From Opitutaceae bacterium (GTDB lineage Bacteria; Verrucomicrobiota; Verrucomicrobiia; Opitutales; Opitutaceae): DNA of 64,000 nt. Within the stretch, counting starts at the first letter, position 1. Each line of letters starts with the position of its first letter. The notes below the pieces were generated by a model. The model made no database searches and was not told where the DNA came from. It saw only the letters and a list, made by a program, of their open reading frames with translations. The stretch is taken from assembly GCA_016711225.1 (NCBI GenBank), contig JADJTK010000001.1, positions 310,001 to 374,000 of the forward strand. The letters are read 5' to 3'. Shown piece after piece: positions 44,315-54,300 of the stretch. The position numbers and the translations under genes were made by a program.

Positions 44315-45718
44315 ATGGCCAAGCCTTCCCAAGCCACCTGGGGCGGTCGCTTTTCCAGCGGTCCCGCCGAATTGATGCTGCGCTTCAGCGAGTCCGTGAC
44401 TTTCGACCGGCGTCTCGCGCCGTTTGATATCGCGGGCAGCAAGGCCCACTCCGCCATGCTGGCCCATGTCGGCCTGATCACCGCCGCCGAGCGCAACGCC
44501 ATCCACAAGGGTCTCGATGCGATCGCCGCCGACATCCTCGCCGGCAAGTTCGTCTGGGATGTGAAGCTCGAGGACGTGCACATGAACATTGAGCACGCCC
44601 TCAAGCAGCGTGTGCCCGCCGCCGCCAAGCTGCACACCGCCCGCAGCCGCAACGACCAGGTGGCGCTCGACATGCGGTTGTATTTTAAAAGTGCCTGCGC
44701 CGAGGTTGGCGCGGGGTTGCGTGCCGTGCAGCGGGTGCTCGTCGAGCTGGCCGACCGCCACCGCGAGGTGTTGATCCCTGGCTACACCCACCTCCAGCGC
44801 GCCCAGCCGGTGTCGATCGCGCACCATCTGCTCGCCTGGGTGGAGATGATCGGGCGCGACGTGCGCCGCTTCGCCGATGTCGCCGAGCACGCCAACATCT
44901 GCCCGCTCGGCGCGGGGGCGATCGCCGGTACCACCCTGCCGATCGATCGCGAGTTCGTGGCTACCGCGCTCGGCTTCGTGGATGCCAAGGGCCGGCCGCA
45001 GGTGACGCCAAACAGCATGGACACCGTGGCCGACCGCGACCTCTTCCTCGAGTTCGCCGCCGCTGCCGCCATCGCCGGCGTGCATTTCTCGCGCATCGCC
45101 GAGGACCTCATCCTCTGGAGCTCGGCCGAGTTCCGCTTCATCGACCTGCCCGACGCCTTTTGCACCGGCTCCAGCCTGATGCCGCAGAAGAAGAATCCCG
45201 ACGCCGCCGAGTTGCTGCGCGGCAAGAGCGGGCGGCTGGTGGGCAACCTTCAGACCTTGCTCGTGCTGGTGAAGGGGTTGCCGATGACCTACAACCGCGA
45301 CCTGCAGGAGGACAAGCCGCCGCTCTTCGATAGTCACGACACCTTGGTGATCTGCGCGGACGTGCTGGCCGCCACGCTGGCCGGCGCGAAGGTGATCCCG
45401 GCGGCCTGTGCTGCCGCGGTGGCCGACCCGCTGCTGCTGGCGACCGATCTGGCGGACTATCTCGTGGACCGCGGCGTGCCCTTCCGGGACGCGCACCACG
45501 CGGTGGGTGCGCTGGTGAAATGCGCTGAGGGCCTCGGCCTGCCGCTGCCCCAAGTGCCCCAGGACGAGGCGCAGAAGATCCACAAGGAGTTCGCGAAGGA
45601 TTGGCCGAGCGTGTTCGACCTCGACCGGGCGATGGCCGCGCGTCGGGGCACGGGCATGCCCTCGCCCGCGCAGGTGAAGAAGCAGGTCGCCCGCTGGCGC
45701 AAGGCGCTGGCGGAGTGA
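44315..45718 (+). CDS. argH: Argininosuccinate lyase
   Basis: 467 residues from ATG 44315. The sequence WGGRFSSGPAELMLRFSESV is the standard ArgH start. HTARSRNDQVALDMRLY, TPGYTHLQ-like IPGYTHLQRAQPVS and the flexible loop GSSLMPQKKNPD (catalytic Ser286) are present. It splits argininosuccinate to arginine and fumarate in arginine synthesis. Length normal. Downstream is a 410-bp gap packed with REP units. Confidence 0.95.
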   Translation: MAKPSQATWGGRFSSGPAELMLRFSESVTFDRRLAPFDIAGSKAHSAMLAHVGLITAAERNAIHKGLDAIAADILAGKFVWDVKLEDVHMNIEHALKQRVPAAAKLHTARSRNDQVALDMRLYFKSACAEVGAGLRAVQRVLVELADRHREVLIPGYTHLQRAQPVSIAHHLLAWVEMIGRDVRRFADVAEHANICPLGAGAIAGTTLPIDREFVATALGFVDAKGRPQVTPNSMDTVADRDLFLEFAAAAAIAGVHFSRIAEDLILWSSAEFRFIDLPDAFCTGSSLMPQKKNPDAAELLRGKSGRLVGNLQTLLVLVKGLPMTYNRDLQEDKPPLFDSHDTLVICADVLAATLAGAKVIPAACAAAVADPLLLATDLADYLVDRGVPFRDAHHAVGALVKCAEGLGLPLPQVPQDEAQKIHKEFAKDWPSVFDLDRAMAARRGTGMPSPAQVKKQVARWRKALAE

Positions 45719-45820
45719 GGCAGGACGCGCCGTCCGCGCTGCCGGCGGCGGCGAATCGGCAACGGAACTTCACAGAAGCTAACGAAGTGAACGAAGGACT
45801 TTGCCGGCCGGTGTCGGAAT

Positions 45821-46013
45821 GGTGGGGCGGGCTTTACTCCCGCCATGCCGACTCGGGTCCAGCTGGCGGGCGTAAAGCCCGCCCCACCGGACGGAAGAAT
45901 GCCGGTGAAACTACGGGGATGGAGCCCCCCTTCACTGGCGGGCGTGAAGCCCGCCCCACCGACGGAGAACGGCCCGCCAAATCACGACCCTCGCCACCAA
46001 AGCCCGCCTCACC
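45821..46013. repeat. REP family B cluster (3-4 units)
   Basis: GGTGGGGCGGGCTTTACTCC... at 45821-45845, its inverted form ...GTAAAGCCCGCCCCACC at 45864-45888, another at 45936-45960 and a degenerate unit near 45994-46013. Same family at 47542-47608 and 52699-52766. Rest of the 45719-46128 gap shows no gene. Confidence 0.8.
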
Positions 46014-46128
46014 GTCGCAAGCGGGGCCTGGCACAAATACGAGCCATTGGTCCATCCAACCATTCCCCCTTTCGTGACCTTCGTTCCCTTCTGTCGCCTT
46101 CCTCTGTTCGTCCTTGCCCCACGTCTCC

Positions 46129-47538
46129 ATGTCCGCCGCTGACCCACAGGCCCAGGCTCTGTCCGCCGAGGCGCGGCGGGCGTACCGACCAGCGCTGGCG
46201 TTCTCGTTCTTCAACGCGCTCAACTGGCAGATCGCGCTGGGTACACCGATGGTGCTGCTGGTCGAGGGGCTCGGCGGCAGCGCCTTCGAGGTCGGCCTGT
46301 GCTTCGCGTTCGTGTACCTGATGACGCCGGTGCAGGTGCTCTCGACCGCCTTCCTGCCGCGCTATGGCTTTCGGCGGATGATGCTCTCGGGCTGGGGGCT
46401 GCGCGCGCTGTTCTTGCTGCCCTGCATCGTGCTGGCCTACCTCGGACGCGATGGCCACTCGGCGCCGTGGATGCGGGCGGTGATGATCGGCAGCGTGTTC
46501 GGCTTCACCTTCTGCCGCTCGCTCGGGAGCTGTGCGTGGTTGCCGTGGCTTTACAAGCTGCTGCCGGAGAAGACCCGCGGGCGCTACTTCGCCTCCGAGC
46601 AACTGACCTCGAGCGTCGCGGGCGTCGGGGTGCTCGTGCTGTGTGCGATCCTCTTCAAGACGTTGCCGCGCTTCGAGGCGTTCATGATCGAGTACGCGGT
46701 GGCGTTCGTCGGCGCGGCGTTGAGCTATCTCGCGCTGCGGCGCATGCCCGACACCGAGAAACCGGCGGCGATCAGCCTGCGGGAGATCGTGCGGGCGGCG
46801 CCGGGAATCTTCTTCCGGGCGAGTCGGTTCCGCCCGTTCCTGTGGGCGTCGTGCTGGTACGGCTTCGCGACCACGGCAATCCCGCCGTTTTGCATCTATT
46901 TCCTGCGCGTCGAGGCGCACGTCTCGCCGGGCGATGTGGTGCTGTTCACGACCATGCAATACACGGGCGTGATGCTCATGGCCTGGCTGGTGCGCGGCGA
47001 ACTCGACCGGCGCGGTCCGCGTCCGTTCTTCTTTGCGGCGACACTCGTCTACATGGCGGTGGCGCTGTTCTGGGTGTCGCTGTTGGTGTTTCGTTTTGAT
47101 GCCCACGGGTTCTTCCCGTTCGTCTTCCTCGCCATCGGCCTGGGCTACACCCTCTGGGCCGCGACCTATCCGAACTACCTGCCGCTGATCGTGCCGGACG
47201 AGAACCGCCCGCTGGTGCTTTCGGTGTACAGCGCGTCGACCTCGTTTGTGAGCGGGCTCGGACCGGTGCTCTGGGGGCTGGTGCTCAAGACCGGTGGCGA
47301 TGCGCCGGGCATGGACCGAAGTTGGTTCGTGGTGTTCTTCGGCTTCGTGCTGGCGAGCATGGGAGGCATAGTGTGGAGGTTGCGCCGTTTCGAGTATCCG
47401 GAGGGGCCGCGGGAATCGCTCCAGCTCGGCAATGTGCTCCTGCAACCCCAGCGCGCCTTCGGCTTCTTTATCAATCTGGTCGACACCTCCCTCGCTCCCG
47501 CCGACAACGGCCGGCGTCCGCCGCCGGGTACTTCCTGA
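46129..47538 (+). CDS. Major facilitator superfamily transporter
   Basis: 469 residues from ATG 46129. About 12 hydrophobic segments can be counted (e.g. MMLSGWGLRALFLLPCIVLAYL, VVFFGFVLASMGGIVW) with a long soluble tail after the last (RRFEYPEGPRESLQLGNV). Pattern fits MFS carriers; ALNWQIALGTPMVLLVEGLGGSAFEVGLCFA is reminiscent of the MFS_1/YbdA branch. Substrate unknown. mutL follows in the same direction after a REP pair. Confidence 0.82.
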   Translation: MSAADPQAQALSAEARRAYRPALAFSFFNALNWQIALGTPMVLLVEGLGGSAFEVGLCFAFVYLMTPVQVLSTAFLPRYGFRRMMLSGWGLRALFLLPCIVLAYLGRDGHSAPWMRAVMIGSVFGFTFCRSLGSCAWLPWLYKLLPEKTRGRYFASEQLTSSVAGVGVLVLCAILFKTLPRFEAFMIEYAVAFVGAALSYLALRRMPDTEKPAAISLREIVRAAPGIFFRASRFRPFLWASCWYGFATTAIPPFCIYFLRVEAHVSPGDVVLFTTMQYTGVMLMAWLVRGELDRRGPRPFFFAATLVYMAVALFWVSLLVFRFDAHGFFPFVFLAIGLGYTLWAATYPNYLPLIVPDENRPLVLSVYSASTSFVSGLGPVLWGLVLKTGGDAPGMDRSWFVVFFGFVLASMGGIVWRLRRFEYPEGPRESLQLGNVLLQPQRAFGFFINLVDTSLAPADNGRRPPPGTS

Positions 47539-47541
47539 ACC

Positions 47542-47608
47542 GTGGGGCGGGCCTTGCGCCCGCCATTCTGGATCCATCGCAACTGGCGGGCATAGAGCCC
47601 GCCCCACC
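47542..47608. repeat. REP family B doublet
   Basis: Inverted pair: GTGGGGCGGGCCTTGCGCCC (47542 on) and GGCGGGCATAGAGCCCGCCC (from 47585), 20 bp apart, between the MFS gene and mutL. Confidence 0.8.
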
Positions 47609-47714
47609 GATGCAAGCATTGTCGCGCCCTGAATCATCTTCGCTCCATCTTTCGTGATCGCCGTTTTCTATCGAAACTAGCCCGCCCGTCTTCAGTCTCC
47701 GCTCACCCTTACTC

Positions 47715-49733
47715 ATGCCCACCATCCGTATCCTCTCCGATCGCGTGGCCAACCAGATCGCCGCCGGCGAAGTGGTGGAGCGCCCGGCGGCGGTGGTGAA
47801 GGAGCTGGTCGAGAACTGCCTCGATGCCGGGGCCACCCGCATCGCCGTCGAGTTCCGCCATGGCGGGCGTTCGCTGATGAGCGTCGAGGACAACGGCAAG
47901 GGCATGGACCGCGACGACGCGTTGCTTTCCCTCGAACGCCACGCCACGAGCAAGATCACGGAGGCGGTCGACCTCGATACGCTCCACAGCTTCGGTTTCC
48001 GCGGCGAGGCGTTGCCGTCGATCGCCAGCGTGTGTCACTTCGAGCTGCGGACGCGCCCGGCCACGGCGGAGATGGGCACGGAGATCGTCGTCAACGGCGG
48101 CAAGTTCGTGCACATACGTGACTGCGGGATGCCTCCGGGCACCCGGATCGCGGTGACGAACCTCTTCAACTCGGTGCCGGCGCGGCGCAAGTTTCTCAAG
48201 AGCGACTCGACGGAGGGGGCGCACCTCATCCAGTGCGTGCGCTTCTACGCGTTGGCCAACCCCGAGGTGGCGTTCACGCTGGTCGAGGACGGGCGCACGA
48301 TCTTTCGCTCTCCGGCCTGCACCTCGTTGCGGGAGCGCGTCACCGAAATCTTCGGCCGGCAGGTGGCGGAGGCGTTGCTGCCGGTGGAGGCGAGGGGGGA
48401 GGGCATGCGGCTCACCGGGCTGGTGGGCAAGCCGGGCGCGAGCCGCTCGACGCGCCATGAGATGATCACCTTCGTGAATCGCCGGCCGGTGGACACGCGG
48501 ACGCTGTCGTATGCGCTGATCGAGAGCTACCAGCAGCTGTTGCCGAAGGGCCGCTACCCGCTGGCGTTTCTTTTCCTGGAGATCGATCCGGCCGCCGTGG
48601 ACGTGAATGTGCATCCGACCAAGCGGGAGGTGCGTTTCCGCAACGATGCGGCGGTGCGGACTTTTATCGTGCGCTCGTTGTTGGAGGCGCTGCGCGCCGC
48701 TGCCGATGAGGTGGGGCGGGCGCTGCCGCCGGGGGCGACGAAGGTCACGCCGGTCGCCGTGCTGGAGCCGGTGCCGAGCAACCTGCGTCCGCCGCTGGCG
48801 ACCGCTTCGGGGTGGACCACGTTGCCCTCAACGCGGTCGGAGGGTGCCGCGGGGAATCAGACGTCGCCGCTGGCGGGCGTGGGTGGAGCAGGAGCGCAGC
48901 TCGGGAATTTTGATGCGAAGCCGGCGCCGCTGCCCTCGCTGGTGTTGCCGCCGCCGACGGGCGCGCAGGCCGATTCGAGTTTCGTGCCGGGGATTCCGGC
49001 TGTGGGCGCTCCGCTTGCCCGGCCGGCGCCGGCGCTGGATCCGCTGCTTACGGGTACCGAGAGCGGCCTGCGTGTTTCTTCGTTGGCGGCCTCCTCCGCG
49101 TCTTCGTCGCCGTTGCTCCAGCCGCGACCGGTAGGGACGACTGCCCCCTCCGGCTTGGCCGGCTGGCGACACCTCGGCACGGCGCATGGCGACTGCGAGA
49201 TTTTTGAGACAGCGGGTGGGGTGGTCTTGCTCGACCGGCGGGCGGCGCTGGAGCGGATTTACTTCGAACAGTTGCAGAGCGAGTTCGCCGAGGGCCATAC
49301 GCTCAGTCAGCGGCTGCTTTTTGCCGTGCCGGTGGAGCTCGACCCGGTGGCCGCGGCGATGCTGGTGGACCAGATCGCTTTCTTGGCGGGGCACGGGCTG
49401 GAGGTGGCTGTATTCGGCCGGAATTTTTTCCGGGTCGAGGCGGTGCCGGCCTGGCTCGACCCGGCGGAGGCGGAACCCTTTCTGCGCGACATTCTCGGCC
49501 GGTTACGCGACGGGCAGCTCGACCCGCGCCGCCCGGAGGTGGCGCGCGAGCAACTGGCGAGGCTGGCGGCTGCTCGCGCGGTACGCGGCGCCGGGCGGAC
49601 CGATACGGGTGGGGAACTGGCGGCGCGGCTGTTGGGGTGTGCCCAGCCGTTACTGACCCCGGGTGGGCAACCGACGCTGATCGAGCTCAGTCGTGGCGAA
49701 CTGGCGCGGCGGTTTCAAAAAGACCGTTGCTAG
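47715..49733 (+). CDS. mutL: DNA mismatch repair protein MutL
   Basis: 672 residues. N-terminal GHKL ATPase is complete: IRILSDRVANQIAAGEVVERP, ELVENCLDAGAT, DNGKGM, RHATSKI, SFGFRGEAL, then FVNRRPV and VDVNVHPTKREVRF. A Pro/Ala/Ser linker (about 345-480) leads to the MutL_C dimerisation domain. There the endonuclease motif DQHAxxExxxxE is DRRAALERIYFE (507-518) and the CPHGRP-type motif is TPGGQPT (648-654), so nuclease activity is probably absent, as in E. coli MutL. Part of the linker (codons covering 48811-48841) is a REP family D unit. It couples MutS to downstream strand incision. Confidence 0.95.
   Translation: MPTIRILSDRVANQIAAGEVVERPAAVVKELVENCLDAGATRIAVEFRHGGRSLMSVEDNGKGMDRDDALLSLERHATSKITEAVDLDTLHSFGFRGEALPSIASVCHFELRTRPATAEMGTEIVVNGGKFVHIRDCGMPPGTRIAVTNLFNSVPARRKFLKSDSTEGAHLIQCVRFYALANPEVAFTLVEDGRTIFRSPACTSLRERVTEIFGRQVAEALLPVEARGEGMRLTGLVGKPGASRSTRHEMITFVNRRPVDTRTLSYALIESYQQLLPKGRYPLAFLFLEIDPAAVDVNVHPTKREVRFRNDAAVRTFIVRSLLEALRAAADEVGRALPPGATKVTPVAVLEPVPSNLRPPLATASGWTTLPSTRSEGAAGNQTSPLAGVGGAGAQLGNFDAKPAPLPSLVLPPPTGAQADSSFVPGIPAVGAPLARPAPALDPLLTGTESGLRVSSLAASSASSSPLLQPRPVGTTAPSGLAGWRHLGTAHGDCEIFETAGGVVLLDRRAALERIYFEQLQSEFAEGHTLSQRLLFAVPVELDPVAAAMLVDQIAFLAGHGLEVAVFGRNFFRVEAVPAWLDPAEAEPFLRDILGRLRDGQLDPRRPEVAREQLARLAAARAVRGAGRTDTGGELAARLLGCAQPLLTPGGQPTLIELSRGELARRFQKDRC
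48811..48841. repeat. REP family D unit inside mutL
   Basis: GGTGGACCaCGTTGcCCTCAACGCGGTCGGA pattern, differing at two positions from the intergenic copy at 52438-52469. It is in frame and encodes WTTLPSTRSEG in the linker. Confidence 0.7.
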
Positions 49734-49881
49734 AACTTTGAGCTGAGACACGATCTCGGCCCGCTGTTTGCTACATTGCGCCCGGGTGCGTTGATGAACG
49801 CCACCACGCCGAAATACCGAAAACACTCACGCACCCTGAAAATGCGCCGATGAGTCAGGCGCGCTCCCAACGCTACAACGT

Positions 49882-52404
49882 ATGTCCGCATCACCTCGTA
49901 AGCCTTCCCGCGCCCGCGCTGCAGTTGCGCCGGCCTCCGCATCGTCCGCTCCCGTCGCCGCTCCCGATGCGGCCGACGTCGAGGCGCTCAAGACCTCGAT
50001 TCTCAATCACCTCAAGTTCACCCAAGCACGTGACGAGGGCACGGCGACCAAGCGCGACTGGTGGATCTGCACCAGCTTGGCGGTGCGCGATCGCCTGCTG
50101 GAGCGAATGATCCGCACCCAGGGAGTACACAACGACGGCAATGTGCGCCGGATGTACTATCTCTCCCTCGAATACCTGATGGGGCGGCTTCTGCAGAACA
50201 ATCTCTACGCGGCCGGAATCTACGGCGCTACCCAGGTCGCGTTGCGCGACCTCGGGCTCGACCCCGACAAGGTCCTCGACGAGGAGCACGACATGGGCTT
50301 GGGCAACGGTGGCCTCGGCCGCCTCGCCGCCTGTTTCCTTGATTCGCTCGCCACTCTCGACCTGCCCGCCATCGGCTACGGCATCCATTACGAGTTCGGC
50401 CTCTTCCGCCAGGAGTTCGTCAACGGCCACCAGGTCGAGCATCCCGACAACTGGATGGTGCGCGGCGCCCCCTGGGAGATCGAACGCCCCGAGTATACTG
50501 AGGCCGTCCAGCTTTACGGCCACGTCGAGTCGCGCTTCGACAACCTCGGCCGGCCCCACCAGCGCTGGGTCAACACCCGCACGGTCCTCGGCGTGCCCCA
50601 CGACATCCCGATCGCCGGCTACGGCACGGGCACCGTCAACTTTCTGCGCCTGTGGGCCTCGCGCGCCAGCCACGACTTCGATTTGGCCGCCTTTAACAAG
50701 GGGGGCTACGTCGAGGCCGTGCGCGACAAGGCTATTGGCGAGACCGTCTCCAAGGTCCTCTACCCGAACGACAAGACCGAGGACGGCAAGGAGCTGCGTT
50801 TGGTGCAGCAGTACTTCTTCGTCGCCTGCTCGCTGCGCGACATCATCCGGCGTTACCGCAAGGCCAACACCGGTTGGGACAACTTCTCGGCCAAGGTCGC
50901 CATCCAGCTCAACGATACCCATCCGGCCATCGCCATCCTCGAGCTGATGCGCATCCTCCTCGACGACGAGGGGCTGACCTTCGACCAGGCCTGGGCGATC
51001 GTCGCGCGCACCTTCGCCTACACCAATCACACCCTTCTGCCCGAAGCGCTCGAGCGTTGGAGCGTGCCGCTGCTGCGCAAGGTCGTACCGCGCCATCTCC
51101 AGATCGTTTTCGACATCAACCAGCGCCACATGGAACAGGTTGAGGCGCGTTGGCCCGGCGACGTCCAGAAGAAGCAAGTCTGCTCGATCATCGAGGAGGG
51201 CAATGTCCAGAGTGTGCGTATGGCCCACCTGAGCGTGGTCGCCTCCCACTCGGTGAACGGCGTGGCCGCACTCCACACCGAGCTGCTCAAGAAGACGCTC
51301 TTCCCCGAGTTCGACGTGCTCTTCCCCGGCCGCTTCAACAACAAGACCAACGGCATCACGCCGCGCCGCTGGCTGCGCGCCTGCAATCCCCGGCTCTCCG
51401 CCCTCATCGACGGCAAGATCGGCCCTGGCTGGACCCGCAACCTCGACGAGTTGCGCGGGCTCGAGAAGTGGGCCGATGATGCGCAGTTCCAAGCCGACTT
51501 CATGGCCGCCAAGCGTGCCAACAAGGTCGAGCTCGCCGCCGTCATCCGCCGCCTGTGTGATGTGGAGGTCTCGCCCGACGCACTCTTCGATGTGCAGGTC
51601 AAACGACTTCACGAATACAAGCGCCAGCACCTCAACCTGCTGCACGTCCTCGCCCTCTATCGGCGCCTCATCCAGAATCCGAATCTCCAGGTGGCTCCGC
51701 GTGTGTTCATCTTTGGCGCCAAGGCCGCTCCCGGCTACGACCTGGCCAAGAGCATCATCAAGGCGGCCAACTCGATGGCGAAGTTCATCAACGCCGACGA
51801 GCGCATCCAGGGAAAACTCAAGCTGGTTTTCCTGCCCAACTACGGCGTGTCCCTCGCCGAGCGGATCATTCCCGCCGCCGACATCTCCGAGCAGATCTCC
51901 ACCGCCGGCAAGGAGGCCTCCGGCACCGGCAACATGAAGCTCGCCCTCAACGGCGCGGTCACCATCGGCACACTCGACGGCGCCAACGTCGAGATCGCCG
52001 AGGAAGTGGGCGACGACAACATCTTCATCTTCGGGCTGACCGTGGACGAGGTGAACGCGTTGCATTCCCGTGGTTACAAGCCCTGGGACTACTACCACCG
52101 CCAAGAGGAGCTGCGCGCCGTGATCGACTGGATCGGCTCGGGCTACTTCACCCCGGAGGACCCGCACTGTCTGGGCGGGCTGCGCTACAGCCTGCTCGAC
52201 GGAGGCGATCCCTTCCTCGTGTTGGCCGACTTCGAGTCGTACAGCGCGGCCCACGCCCGGGTGGATGCCGCCTACCGCGATCCGAAGCGCTGGGCGCGGA
52301 TGGCGATCATGAATACCGCGCGGGTGGGCAAGTTCTCCAGCGACCGCACGATCGCCGACTACAACCGCGACATCTGGAAACTCACGCCCGCCCCGGTGGC
52401 CTGA
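49882..52404 (+). CDS. glgP: Glycogen phosphorylase (GT35)
   Basis: 840 residues from ATG 49882; the first ~30 are an Ala/Pro extension. GT35 hallmarks: YYLSLEYLMGRLLQNNL, GLGNGGLGRLAACFLDS, YGIHYEFG, NDTHPAIAILELMR, GRFNNKTNGITPRRWL, and the PLP loop EASGTGNMKLALNGAVTIGT with Lys686. It releases glucose 1-phosphate from glycogen or maltodextrin in the cytosol. No regulatory N-terminal phosphorylation domain seen. Length usual. Confidence 0.96.
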   Translation: MSASPRKPSRARAAVAPASASSAPVAAPDAADVEALKTSILNHLKFTQARDEGTATKRDWWICTSLAVRDRLLERMIRTQGVHNDGNVRRMYYLSLEYLMGRLLQNNLYAAGIYGATQVALRDLGLDPDKVLDEEHDMGLGNGGLGRLAACFLDSLATLDLPAIGYGIHYEFGLFRQEFVNGHQVEHPDNWMVRGAPWEIERPEYTEAVQLYGHVESRFDNLGRPHQRWVNTRTVLGVPHDIPIAGYGTGTVNFLRLWASRASHDFDLAAFNKGGYVEAVRDKAIGETVSKVLYPNDKTEDGKELRLVQQYFFVACSLRDIIRRYRKANTGWDNFSAKVAIQLNDTHPAIAILELMRILLDDEGLTFDQAWAIVARTFAYTNHTLLPEALERWSVPLLRKVVPRHLQIVFDINQRHMEQVEARWPGDVQKKQVCSIIEEGNVQSVRMAHLSVVASHSVNGVAALHTELLKKTLFPEFDVLFPGRFNNKTNGITPRRWLRACNPRLSALIDGKIGPGWTRNLDELRGLEKWADDAQFQADFMAAKRANKVELAAVIRRLCDVEVSPDALFDVQVKRLHEYKRQHLNLLHVLALYRRLIQNPNLQVAPRVFIFGAKAAPGYDLAKSIIKAANSMAKFINADERIQGKLKLVFLPNYGVSLAERIIPAADISEQISTAGKEASGTGNMKLALNGAVTIGTLDGANVEIAEEVGDDNIFIFGLTVDEVNALHSRGYKPWDYYHRQEELRAVIDWIGSGYFTPEDPHCLGGLRYSLLDGGDPFLVLADFESYSAAHARVDAAYRDPKRWARMAIMNTARVGKFSSDRTIADYNRDIWKLTPAPVA

Positions 52405-52437
52405 GGCCAGGGCGGCTCGCCGAACACGCACACCAAG

Positions 52438-52492
52438 GTGGACCGCGTTGACCTCAACGCGGTCGGACGCGATTGAGGGCAATCGCGTCCAC
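52438..52492. repeat. REP family D, two palindromic units
   Basis: GGACCGCGTTGACCTCAACGCGGTC followed at once by GGACGCGATTGAGGGCAATCGCGTCC-type; each forms a stem of 9-11 bp. Another copy of the first unit lies in mutL. Confidence 0.75.
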
Positions 52493-52698
52493 CCGAAAGG
52501 GGCAGGCGGTTGAGCGAGGCTTGCTTGATCATCCCAATACCGTTTCCACGGCGCCGCCTCAACAGGCGGCGCTTTGTTTGGCCGCCTGTGTAGCCCGCGG
52601 GTTCGCACGTGCCCCTTTGTCCCGAAAATCACGGCGCGCGGCCGTGCCGCAAGCGCGGATAGAGTACAGAGTTGAATTGCTCCAAATCGTCTCCGGAT

Positions 52699-52766
52699 GG
52701 TGGGGCGGGGTTTACCCCCGCCAGTTCGGCTCATGGATCTATGGCGGGCGTTAAGCCCGCCCCACC
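52699..52766. repeat. REP family B doublet
   Basis: GGTGGGGCGGGGTTTACCCCC... and ...GTTAAGCCCGCCCCACC in inverted orientation, about 20 bp apart. Confidence 0.8.
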
Positions 52767-52940
52767 GATCGGGGGCGGCGATCCGTAACGCACAGAGTCG
52801 CGTCCGCTCTGCCCGGATTCCGGAACCCCTTGGTTTTCGACATGGCTTAGCTGTCCGGTATTGCACTCCCATTGGCGCCGGAGCTCCTGCAACCTCCGCC
52901 TTGCCCCGGGGGCGACACGGGCTTCTCTTCGCTCGGCCCA

Positions 52941-54164
52941 ATGTCCCGTCGTTGCCACAACCGCGGTCGCCTGTGCTGCCTCGCTCTCTGCCTGGGCGGT
53001 GCGTGGCTCGCGCCCCTCGCCTCCGCCCTGATTCTGGGCGGCGATGTCGCGGTGCAGACGGCGCCCCCCGCCGATGATCCCGGCTGGGCCAATGTGGTGT
53101 CTCCCAACGGCTGCTCCGGCGTCTACCTTGGCAACCGGTGGGTGATTACGGCCGGCCATGTTGGAGCCGGGAGCGTGGTCGTCAGTTCGGTCACCTACGG
53201 GGTGCAGCCCGGCTCGGTGATCCGCCTGCGTACGGCCGACGGCAGCGGCGACACGGACCTAACGCTCTTCCGTCTCACCGCCGATCCCGGGTTGCCGGCG
53301 GTGGCCCTCATCAGCGCCCCGCTCCCCAACGGTACCGTGGTGACGATGATCGGCTTCGGCTGCACCCGCGGCGCCGCGGTGAGCTACAACGCCAGCTGGG
53401 AGCTGGACGGTGCCCCCGTCGAGTATGGCGGCTACCTCTGGGGTTCCCCGGCCAAGAACTGGGGCACCAACCAAATCGCCGGATCACCAGTTTCGGGGGA
53501 CGACGGGTATGGCCTCATTGTGGCCTACCGCACCACCTTCACTTCCGGCCCGGGTGCGACGAGCGACGAGGCGCAGGGGGCGGTCTTTGATTCCGGTGGA
53601 GGGATCTTCGCCGAGGTCGGCGACGGCTGGAGACTCGCCGGCATCATGGTGACGATCGATACCTATTCCGGCCAGCCCGGCAGCACCGCGATTCTCGGCA
53701 ATGCCACCTACTCGATGGAGCTCTCGACCTATCGCTCCCAGATCGAGGCGGTGCGCGCGCTCTCCTCCGGCTACGACATCTGGCAGTATGCGCAGTTTCG
53801 CGGTGCCGAGACCACCGCCACCGCCGATCCCGACGGCGACGGCTTCACCAATCTCGAGGAGTACGCCTATGGTCTTGATCCGCGGGTGAAGGACGCCGCC
53901 TCCGTGGCTCCGCAGATCGTGCTCGCCTCCTACGCCGACGGCCTCGCGCTCACCGCCACGCTGACCCACAACACTGCCGCCACCGACGTGACCTTGGTGG
54001 TCGAAGCCTCCGACGATCTTGTTACCTGGTCCTCCGGGGCTGGGGTCACCCCGACGGTTTCATCCACCGATCTTGGCAACAACCTCGAACGATTGGTCGT
54101 CCGCGACGTGGCGACAACAGCCGGCGCCGGCCGCCGTTTCCTGCGGGTGCGGGTGGCGCGGTAG
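52941..54164 (+). CDS. Secreted trypsin-like serine protease
   Basis: 407 residues from ATG 52941. Signal peptide at 1-29 (LCCLALCLGGAWLAPLASA). The S1-type triad is visible: His73 (ITAGHVG), Asp106 (DTDLTLF) and Ser218 (FDSGGG). The oxyanion motif is DSGGG instead of GDSGG, a minor deviation. Behind the protease domain stands DPDGDGFTNLEEYAYGLDP (about 290-310), the calcium-binding loop common in secreted Verrucomicrobiota proteins, then a beta-rich C-terminal domain. Acts outside the cell or in the periplasm; substrate unknown. Confidence 0.88.
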   Translation: MSRRCHNRGRLCCLALCLGGAWLAPLASALILGGDVAVQTAPPADDPGWANVVSPNGCSGVYLGNRWVITAGHVGAGSVVVSSVTYGVQPGSVIRLRTADGSGDTDLTLFRLTADPGLPAVALISAPLPNGTVVTMIGFGCTRGAAVSYNASWELDGAPVEYGGYLWGSPAKNWGTNQIAGSPVSGDDGYGLIVAYRTTFTSGPGATSDEAQGAVFDSGGGIFAEVGDGWRLAGIMVTIDTYSGQPGSTAILGNATYSMELSTYRSQIEAVRALSSGYDIWQYAQFRGAETTATADPDGDGFTNLEEYAYGLDPRVKDAASVAPQIVLASYADGLALTATLTHNTAATDVTLVVEASDDLVTWSSGAGVTPTVSSTDLGNNLERLVVRDVATTAGAGRRFLRVRVAR

Positions 54165-54300
54165 CGCCGGCGCGAGCGCAAGTGGAGACCGCGTTCGAAC
54201 CGGTTGTCGCAGCTGCTCTGCGATGCCGCAGAATCTACGGTGTAGCGGTAAAGGAGCTCGCGGAGGAGGAGTGGGCAGTCGGTACTTGGGTCCAGGGCGC

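Larger units (their letters stand above)
52405..52940. other. Intergenic region with REP units D and B and a hairpin
   Basis: Holds REP family D (52438-52492; two adjacent palindromes), a 9-bp hairpin 52562-52570/52581-52589 (loop 10 nt, possible terminator without a U run) and a REP family B doublet (52699-52766). No gene supported. Confidence 0.65.

Noticed and set aside
49891..52941. 1016-codon open frame antisense to glgP
   Set aside because: Mirror of glgP, whose family motifs are complete on the plus strand.
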